A DNA stretch of 9,325 bases from Candidatus Omnitrophota bacterium (GTDB taxonomy: Bacteria > Omnitrophota > Gorgyraeia > 2-01-FULL-45-10), in NCBI GenBank assembly GCA_030691985.1, contig JAUYDB010000289.1, positions 1 through 9,325 of the forward strand, read 5' to 3'. Each line of letters starts with the position of its first letter. The first letter of the stretch is position 1. The notes beneath the pieces are model-generated. The model saw only the letters and a list, made by a program, of their open reading frames with translations. It did no database searches and was not told where the DNA came from. The position numbers and the translations under genes are program-made. Positions 3,890 to 9,325 of this stretch are shown here, one piece after another.

Positions 3890-6325
3890 ATGCCTATGTT
3901 TAACAGATTCACGGAACGCGCGAGGAAAGTGATACTTCTGGCGAAGGAGGAGGCCAAGAGGTTCAATCATGATTATATAGGAACCGAACACATACTACTT
4001 GGCCTTGTCCGGGAAGGTGAGGGCGTCGCGGCAGCAGTGCTCGCGAGCTTCGGGCTTGGCCCCGAAAAGATACGGCTTGAAGTGGAGAAGATCGTCCAAC
4101 CCGGGCCAAGCACGGTCATTTCCGGGGACCTCCCCTTTACTCCCAAGGCGAAGAAGGTGATAGAGCTTGCGATGGATGAGGCGCACGCGCTCGGGCATAA
4201 TTACGTCGGGACGGAACACCTCCTGCTCGGGCTGATAAGGGAGGGTGAAGGAGTGGCGTCGCAGGTGCTCATGAATATGGGGCTGGAACTCGAAAAGGTC
4301 CGCGATGAAGTGATGAACCTATTGGGCTCGGAGATCCCCGGCTACGAGATGGGGCAGAAGACGTCTCACGCGAAGACCCCGGCGCTCGACGCATTCGGCA
4401 GGGACCTGACGAAACTTGCCAAAGACGGCAAGCTGGACCCTGTCATAGGAAGGAAGAACGAGATAGAGCGCGTCATACAGATATTGTCCAGGCGCACAAA
4501 GAATAATCCCGTGCTTCTCGGTGAAGCGGGGGTGGGGAAGACTGCCATAGTAGAGGGCCTTGCGCAGAAGATAATAGCGGGCGATGTCCCCGAGACCTTG
4601 AAAGGTAAGCGGATGATAATACTTGATCTAGCCCTCATGGTCGCAGGCACAAAATACAGGGGCCAGTTTGAGGAGAGGATCAAGGCGGTGATGGACGAGA
4701 TAAAGCGCTCCGAAGATGTCATAATATTTATTGACGAGCTCCATACGCTGATCGGCGCTGGCGGCGCGGAGGGCGCCATAGATGCGTCAAATATATTGAA
4801 ACCCGCCCTGTCGAGAGGCGAGATACAGTGTATCGGCGCTACCACGCTGGATGAATACAGGAAACATATCGAAAAGGACGCGGCGTTAGAGAGGCGTTTC
4901 CAGACCATAGTCGTCGAGCCTCCAAGCGTGGCGGAGACGATAGAGATATTAAAAGGCCTGCGGGATAAATACGAGGCCCACCACAGGGTGAAGTTTTTGG
5001 ATGAGGCGCTCGAGGCGGCGGCGAAGCTTTCCGACAGATATATTAGCGGGCGCTACCTGCCGGACAAGGCCATAGACCTCATAGACGAGGCCGGTTCGCG
5101 CGCGCGCCTTTCGGTTATGACCGCGCCTGCCGATGTGAAACACATCGAGGACAAGATGGTGGTCGTGAAACAGGAGAAGGAGGCCGCCGTAAAGAATCAG
5201 GACTTTGAAAAGGCGGCAAAGTTCAGGGACGAGGAGAGGAAATTAAAAGAGGAATTGAACAGGACTAAAAAAGGATGGAAAGAGTCGAAGGGAAAATTTG
5301 AGCCGAAGGTAAGCGAAGAGGATATCGCCACAATACTCTCAAAATGGACCGGCATCCCTATCATCAAGCTCGAGGAGAAGGAGCAGGACAAGTTCCTTAA
5401 GATGGAAGAGATGATCCACAGGCGTGTCATAGGGCAGGATGAGGCCATAAGCGCGATAGCTCATGCCGTGCGACGTTCCCGCGCCGGCATAAAAGACCCG
5501 AGAAGGCCTATAGGTTCGTTTGTATTCCTGGGGCCCACCGGCGTGGGGAAGACGCTCATCGGAAGAGCGCTTGCCGAGTTCATGTTCGGAGACGAAGACG
5601 CCGTGATACAGATAGACATGTCCGAGTACATGGAGAAGTTCAATGTATCGCGGCTGGTCGGAGCGCCGCCCGGCTACGTCGGTTATGAAGAAGGCGGACA
5701 GCTTACAGAGAAGGTGCGCCGCCGTCCGTATTCGGTGGTGCTCCTGGACGAAATAGAAAAGGCGCATCCCGATGTATTCAACCTGCTCTTGCAGATGCTT
5801 GAGGAAGGCCGGCTTACGGATTCGTTCGGAAGAAAAGTTGACTTTAAGAACACCGTTATAATAATGACATCAAACATCGGCGCCGAGATGCTCAAGAAGC
5901 AGGGCTCGATAGGATTTAAGTCCCAGGCCGAAGAGGTTACGTATCAGTCGATGAAGGAGAGGCTTCTCGATGAGGTCAAGAAGGTATTCAAGCCGGAGTT
6001 TTTGAACAGGGTCGATGATATAATAGTCTTCAGGTCGCTTACTAAAGAGGACCTTGAGCATATCGTAGAATTTGAGATACAGGAAGTCGGGGCAAGGCTG
6101 AAAGAGCAGAATATAAAGATAGAGTTATCGAAAGAGGCCAAGGACTTCCTCGTAGAAAAGGGGTTCGACAAGATTTTCGGCGCGCGGCCTCTCAAGCGGA
6201 CCATACAGCGGTTTCTGGAAGATCCGTTGGCCGAAGAGATAATAAGAGGCAGCTTAAAGAAGGGCGGCGATGTAGTGGTGACGGCTAAGGTCGACCATCT
6301 TGAGTTTAAGACGGAGAATGCGTAA
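3890..6325 (+). CDS. clpC: ClpC-type AAA+ unfoldase (ATP-dependent Clp protease ATPase)
   Basis: This 811-residue Hsp100 protein threads substrates into the ClpP protease and is expected to recognise arginine-phosphorylated proteins made by McsB. Domains in order: two N-terminal Clp repeats (about 4-145, with GTEHILLGL and GTEHLLLGL); D1 ATPase with Walker A GEAGVGKT (211-218) and Walker B VIIFIDE (277-283); a UVR-type middle coiled coil (about 420-460) characteristic of ClpC as opposed to ClpA or ClpB; D2 ATPase with Walker A GPTGVGKT (548-555) and Walker B VVLLDE (616-621); the ClpP-docking tripeptide IGF (674-676); and the C-terminal GARPLKRTIQRF (764-775). The ATG at 3890 has GGAGG (3875-3879) ten bases upstream; the next ATG, at 3896, would be too far away. 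ClpP is not in the window. In Firmicutes this gene follows ctsR-mcsA-mcsB; here ctsR is absent. Confidence 0.96.
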   Translation: MPMFNRFTERARKVILLAKEEAKRFNHDYIGTEHILLGLVREGEGVAAAVLASFGLGPEKIRLEVEKIVQPGPSTVISGDLPFTPKAKKVIELAMDEAHALGHNYVGTEHLLLGLIREGEGVASQVLMNMGLELEKVRDEVMNLLGSEIPGYEMGQKTSHAKTPALDAFGRDLTKLAKDGKLDPVIGRKNEIERVIQILSRRTKNNPVLLGEAGVGKTAIVEGLAQKIIAGDVPETLKGKRMIILDLALMVAGTKYRGQFEERIKAVMDEIKRSEDVIIFIDELHTLIGAGGAEGAIDASNILKPALSRGEIQCIGATTLDEYRKHIEKDAALERRFQTIVVEPPSVAETIEILKGLRDKYEAHHRVKFLDEALEAAAKLSDRYISGRYLPDKAIDLIDEAGSRARLSVMTAPADVKHIEDKMVVVKQEKEAAVKNQDFEKAAKFRDEERKLKEELNRTKKGWKESKGKFEPKVSEEDIATILSKWTGIPIIKLEEKEQDKFLKMEEMIHRRVIGQDEAISAIAHAVRRSRAGIKDPRRPIGSFVFLGPTGVGKTLIGRALAEFMFGDEDAVIQIDMSEYMEKFNVSRLVGAPPGYVGYEEGGQLTEKVRRRPYSVVLLDEIEKAHPDVFNLLLQMLEEGRLTDSFGRKVDFKNTVIIMTSNIGAEMLKKQGSIGFKSQAEEVTYQSMKERLLDEVKKVFKPEFLNRVDDIIVFRSLTKEDLEHIVEFEIQEVGARLKEQNIKIELSKEAKDFLVEKGFDKIFGARPLKRTIQRFLEDPLAEEIIRGSLKKGGDVVVTAKVDHLEFKTENA

Positions 6326-6327
6326 TA

Positions 6328-6439
6328 GAGTCAGACAACAAGTTTAGCGTTTAGCGTATAGCGGGTAGCGTATAGGAAAAACAAAAAAACTATACGCTAA
6401 ACGCTATAAAGCGTCGTATTACTGTTAAAATAACGAGGC
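6328..6439 (+). repeat. TAGCG heptad hairpin element filling the clpC-6443 gap
   Basis: GAGTC (6328-6332) starts two bases after the clpC TAA, followed by ten bases and a 33-base array of four NNTAGCG units plus TATAG (6343-6375). The loop GAAAAACAAAAAAA (6376-6389) leads to an inverted 19-base array (6390-6408). TAGCGTATAG (6366-6375) pairs perfectly with CTATACGCTA (6390-6399), and the stem resumes with TATAGCG/CGCTATA after two mismatches. The right part (6410-6439) matches 2704-2733 at 21 of 30 positions and ends in ATAACGAGGC, which carries the GAGG (6435-6438) in front of the next gene. Bases 6371-6399 equal 2614-2642. Confidence 0.75.
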
Positions 6440-6442
6440 GAC

Positions 6443-7894
6443 ATGCGGCATGTACGGACAAGAAGACGTTTTCAGCTTATACTCGCGCTGCTTTTCGCGT
6501 TTTGTATGGTTCTCTTCTGCGAAAGCAGGATAGAGGCATTCGTGCCGCAGCTTAAGGACTTCGCGGAAGCTAAAATAGGCCATGCGCTCGGCGACAGATT
6601 CAACTTCTCAATCGGCAGCATAGACGGCGGGATACTGCGCCCTGTAATTTTTAACAACGTTACGATAAAAGACAGGAAGGGCCCGTCCATTTTTGACTTT
6701 TTAGTCATAACCCAGGTGAGGACTAATTACAGGATATGGGATGCGCTTCTTAAGCGAAACTACAGATCGATGCTTTTCGCGGAAGATTCCGGCGTATATG
6801 TAAATTTTTCAACACGCGACAACGGGATAGAAGGTTTTTTACAGCTTCGCGGCGACCTCGCGAGACCGGAGATAAAGGGCTCTCTTAACCTATTCGATAA
6901 AGGAAACGTGGATTTCGCCGGCAGGATAAACGGCGATTCTTTCGATATAGAAATAAGGCCGCTTTCATCAGGGGTTGTGAAGGCCGAAGGTAGTTTTGGC
7001 GAGGAAGGCGTTTTGGCGGCGACATTCAAGATAAACCATATCATGCTCGGCGGGTTCGATTTAGTCTGTGACGCGAATTCAAAATTTAGATTTGTGGATG
7101 TGCCCGGTGATCCGAAAAACAGTTATTTTGAGGGCGAGTTCGCGACAAAAAATTTGATCCTGAATTTTAAACCGTTCCTTGACCTGAAGGCATACTATAA
7201 GATCTCGGGCGGTATTTTACAAATAGATGAACTGAGCATCGGAGAGATTTTGCGCGCCCGCGGCAAGGCCATGCTTAAGGAACCGTTTAACGTAGACATG
7301 TCTCTTGAAGCGAACAATGTCAATCTGGGATGGTTTTTGAACAGCCTGGGCGTTGACGCAGCCGCCTCCATCCTGGCAGGAACGATGAACGGAAAATTTG
7401 ATTTCAAAGGCCCGATAAAAAATTTAAAGTCCGCAATTCATATTGACATAAGAAAAGGGCAGATCACCGATCTGGATTTTGAATCTTTAAGCGCCAACCT
7501 GAAAGGGGACGGCCCTTATATAAGGATTGACGATTCCCGGATAACCAGGGAGAGCGGTTATTTTGCTCTCGCCGGCGAGATGGACCTAAGGCGGATCGGC
7601 AAGAATAGCATATTCACAGACATAACGATATCTACCGACGAGAAGGCGATAACATGGGATGGCTGGAACAGTTCCAGGGTGCAGGATGTGCAGGAAGTCA
7701 GGATGAAGAAGAAGATAACGGAGGAGATGAACATAGACTTTAAAAAGATAATCGCGGAAGAAACTATAGATGAAAGCGTGCGGGCAAATGACGAGATACA
7801 TTTGGAATATAAGCTTGACGCCAAGGACAGCCTCAGGATGATGGTCGGCCGGGACAGCGAGTTCTTCGGCCTCGAACACAAGGACAGGTTCTGA
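6443..7894 (+). CDS. AsmA/TamB-like membrane-anchored protein
   Basis: This 483-residue protein has a basic start (MRHVRTRRR), then one hydrophobic segment (about 10-27) that should anchor it in the inner membrane with the rest in the periplasm. The body alternates short polar beta-strand-like stretches. FNFSIGSIDGGILRPVIFNN (53-72) and GTMNGKFDFKGPIKNLKSAI (313-332) look like AsmA/TamB repeats, and the C-terminus, with EIHLEYKLDAKDSLRMMVGR (451-470) and ending in DRF, resembles the last strands of TamB. Known family members bridge the two membranes and carry phospholipids. This one is shorter than TamB, and residues 420-450 are charged and probably helical. Its stop overlaps the mlaE start by one base (TGATG), implying coupled translation and a shared job in lipid transport. 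The assignment is by pattern, not by a profile search. Confidence 0.6.
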   Translation: MRHVRTRRRFQLILALLFAFCMVLFCESRIEAFVPQLKDFAEAKIGHALGDRFNFSIGSIDGGILRPVIFNNVTIKDRKGPSIFDFLVITQVRTNYRIWDALLKRNYRSMLFAEDSGVYVNFSTRDNGIEGFLQLRGDLARPEIKGSLNLFDKGNVDFAGRINGDSFDIEIRPLSSGVVKAEGSFGEEGVLAATFKINHIMLGGFDLVCDANSKFRFVDVPGDPKNSYFEGEFATKNLILNFKPFLDLKAYYKISGGILQIDELSIGEILRARGKAMLKEPFNVDMSLEANNVNLGWFLNSLGVDAAASILAGTMNGKFDFKGPIKNLKSAIHIDIRKGQITDLDFESLSANLKGDGPYIRIDDSRITRESGYFALAGEMDLRRIGKNSIFTDITISTDEKAITWDGWNSSRVQDVQEVRMKKKITEEMNIDFKKIIAEETIDESVRANDEIHLEYKLDAKDSLRMMVGRDSEFFGLEHKDRF

Positions 7895-8697
7895 TGTCAA
7901 AAGGTAATAATCGGATAAAAAGAATAGCCCAGATGCTGGGCCACCGTTTTATAAGTTTTGTCAGGTACGCGGGCGGCGTGTCGATCCTTATGGGGGAGAC
8001 GCTCTTCTGGATACCTATCCCGCCCCTTAGAAGGCGCCAAATAATAGAACAAATGGCAAAGATCGGCGTGGACAGCCTGCCGATAGTATCGCTCATAAGC
8101 CTTTTCACAGGCATGGTCCTGGCCCTCCAGAGCGCATACCAGATGCAGAGATTCTCCGCTGAGATGTACATCGCCTCATTGGTCGCGTTTTCGATGACGA
8201 GGGAACTTGGGCCCGTCCTTACAGCGCTGATCGTGGCGGGGCGGGTAGGCGCATCCATAACCGCGGAAATCGGAACGATGAAGGTCACCGAACAGATAGA
8301 TGCGCTTGAGACGCTCGCGACGAACCCGGTAAAATATCTCGTAGTTCCGAGATTCATCGCGCTTATAATCATGCTTCCTTTGCTTACCATATACTCGGAT
8401 GTCATCGGCATATTCGGAGGGTATATTATCGGCGTATATAAATTGAACATATCCCACGCCATGTATATGAAGAATACGTGGAATCCGCTTAAGTACAAGG
8501 ATTTGTTTACAGGGTTGATAAAGAGTTTTTTCTTCGGGATAATAGTTTGCATAGTCGCGTGTTTTGAGGGCATGACCGCCGAGGGAGGGGCTGAGGGCGT
8601 TGGCCGTTCGACGACGTCCAGCGTAGTCGTAAGTTTCATACTGATAATAGCGTCTGACTGCTTTTTCACGGCGCTGTTTTACTTCGTGACGCGGTAG
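7894..8697 (+). CDS. mlaE: MlaE-family ABC transporter permease
   Basis: The protein has 267 residues, usual for MlaE/YrbE/TrgD1-type permeases of the phospholipid transport system in the inner membrane. The family signature is clear: MTRELGPVLTALIVAGRVGA (101-120) followed by SITAEIGTMKVTEQIDALET (121-140), then the NPVKYLVVPRFIAL region. Hydrophobic segments lie at about 62-80, 149-180, 208-224 and 244-265. An N-terminal amphipathic part (about 15-45) includes the FWIPIPP stretch. The ATG at 7894 overlaps the preceding stop by one base and has AAGGA nine bases upstream. With MlaF it would form the ABC core; the substrate-binding MlaD would be expected beyond the window. The 221-base gap before mlaF is unusually long for this operon. 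Confidence 0.93.
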   Translation: MSKGNNRIKRIAQMLGHRFISFVRYAGGVSILMGETLFWIPIPPLRRRQIIEQMAKIGVDSLPIVSLISLFTGMVLALQSAYQMQRFSAEMYIASLVAFSMTRELGPVLTALIVAGRVGASITAEIGTMKVTEQIDALETLATNPVKYLVVPRFIALIIMLPLLTIYSDVIGIFGGYIIGVYKLNISHAMYMKNTWNPLKYKDLFTGLIKSFFFGIIVCIVACFEGMTAEGGAEGVGRSTTSSVVVSFILIIASDCFFTALFYFVTR

Positions 8698-8700
8698 TTG

Positions 8701-8917
8701 GAAATTTTTCAGCTCAAGACCCTCTTGGCTATATGGCCAGGGGGCTTCGCCTAATTTTGTTTTCAAGGAATAAATCCTTTTGGTTTAGTTATCTTAAGCT
8801 TTACTACAGCTATGGATATAACGGTCATAAGAGTTTTATGGTAGCGCATGGTAAACAAAATTTATACGGCTCAACCCCCATGGCCATATAGCCATTCGCC
8901 GGGAGCTGAAAAATTTC
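8701..8917. repeat. MITE-like element or giant hairpin between mlaE and mlaF
   Basis: The ends GAAATTTTTCAGCTC (8701-8715) and GAGCTGAAAAATTTC (8903-8917) are perfect 15-base inverted repeats. Inside are further inverted pairs in the same order: TGGCTATATGGCCA (8726-8739) with its complement at 8881-8894, GGGGG (8740-8744) with CCCCC (8875-8879), and AATTTTGTTT (8753-8762) with AAACAAAATT (8853-8862). Arms are about 63-65 bases around an 89-base centre (8764-8852) that has small hairpins such as AAGGA/TCCTT and CATAA/TTATG but no credible reading frame. No clear target duplication is seen at the borders. It shows no similarity to the heptad elements. The right end covers most of the mlaF ribosome-binding region. 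Confidence 0.75.
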
Positions 8918-8918
8918 T

Positions 8919-9325
8919 ATGATAGAGATTATAAATCTTTGCAAATCTTTTGATGGTCACAGGGTTCTTAATAACCTCAGCCTTAATATAAACACGGGCG
9001 AGACGACCGTGATAATCGGCAGGTCAGGCTGCGGGAAGAGCGTCCTGTTGAAGCATATCATAGGGTTGATGAAGCCCGATGAGGGCCAGGTATTGATCGA
9101 CGGAAAAGACATCACGAGGATGAATGAAAAAGAGCTGAATGCCACGAGGATGCAGTTCGGCATGTTATTCCAGGGCTCCGCGCTGTTTGACTCCTTAAGT
9201 GTCCTTGAGAATGTGGCATTCGGCATGATCGAACATATAGGCTCGAGCAAGGAAGAGATAAAAAAAAGGGTCAAGGAATGCCTGGCGCTTGTCGGTCTTA
9301 AAGGCATCGAGGGTAAGAAGCCGGC
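8919..9325 (+). CDS. mlaF: MlaF-family ABC transporter ATP-binding protein, N-terminal part (partial)
   Basis: From the ATG at 8919 the frame stays open to the window end (135 complete codons). Walker A is GRSGCGKSV (34-42), and the Q-loop region MLFQGSALFDSLSVLENVAF (82-101) has Gln85. FQGSALFDSLSV and GRSGCGKSVLLKHIIGL are typical of MlaF rather than of generic ABC ATPases, and mlaE just upstream agrees. It would power phospholipid movement by the MlaFEDB-type complex at the inner membrane. The signature, Walker B and H-loop lie beyond the window. The nearest Shine-Dalgarno-like word is GGGAG (8901-8905), 13 bases upstream and largely inside the right arm of the inverted repeat, so initiation may depend on how that RNA folds. 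Confidence 0.9.
   Translation, partial: MIEIINLCKSFDGHRVLNNLSLNINTGETTVIIGRSGCGKSVLLKHIIGLMKPDEGQVLIDGKDITRMNEKELNATRMQFGMLFQGSALFDSLSVLENVAFGMIEHIGSSKEEIKKRVKECLALVGLKGIEGKKP

Noticed and set aside
3880..3903. Seven-codon reading frame overlapping the clpC start
   Set aside because: Its ATG directly abuts the GGAGG with no spacing, so it is unlikely to be translated.
3253..3966. 237-codon open frame on the minus strand over the mcsB 3' part and the clpC start
   Set aside because: It crosses two well-supported genes and a repeat gap, with no domain or ribosome-binding signal; a shadow frame.
7833..8669. 278-codon open frame on the minus strand across mlaE
   Set aside because: It lies fully antisense to a clear MlaE gene with family motifs. 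Its translation shows no recognisable domain, and its openness follows from codon use in mlaE.

Overview
The window looks like chromosomal DNA of an uncultured diderm (Gram-negative) bacterium. It carries envelope-lipid transport genes of two kinds, a LolC/E permease tail with LolD and an Mla set (mlaE, mlaF), which require an outer membrane. It also carries a complete mcsA-mcsB-clpC arginine-phosphorylation protease set, best known from Firmicutes. That pairing, together with heavy use of AGG/AGA (Arg) and ATA (Ile) codons and moderate GC, suggests a deep-branching candidate phylum such as Omnitrophota. The taxon is an inference from gene content, not a search result. All genes lie on the + strand.

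Layout: (1) 1-867, the 3' end of a LolC/E-type permease, overlapping lolD by 8 bases. (2) 868-1074, a repeat-rich gap with a hairpin, a palindrome and a very good sigma-70-type promoter. (3) 1075-1941, ilvE. (4) 2035-6325, mcsA, mcsB and clpC. McsA and McsB form a zinc-binding adaptor/protein-arginine kinase pair, and ClpC is the AAA+ unfoldase that would feed ClpP. No ctsR lies beside them. (5) 6443-9325, an AsmA/TamB-like membrane-anchored protein, overlapped by one base with mlaE, then mlaF, which runs off the window. This looks like a phospholipid-transport operon. No gene-free stretch exceeds about 220 bases, and no tRNA, rRNA, CRISPR array, transposase or prophage gene was seen.

The most unusual content is between the genes. 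Five of the gaps (after lolD, ilvE, mcsA, mcsB and clpC) are built largely from short tandem 7-base units arranged as inverted pairs, that is, hairpins often with an A-rich loop. Three different 7-base vocabularies occur (NNTAGCG, NNTCAGC, NNTCTGG) in one architecture: a GAGTC/AAGTC left end, about 10 bases, then the heptads. On the + strand the left end sits on or right beside the upstream stop codon in four gaps, and in three gaps the right part ends in ATAACGAGGC, which holds the Shine-Dalgarno of the next gene. The sixth gap (mlaE-mlaF) holds a different thing: a roughly 217-base element with 15-base perfect terminal inverted repeats and long imperfect arms, whose right end overlaps the ribosome-binding region of mlaF. 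These intergenic elements resemble in spirit the STRR heptad repeats of cyanobacteria and REP/MITE elements, but I do not recognise them as a described family.
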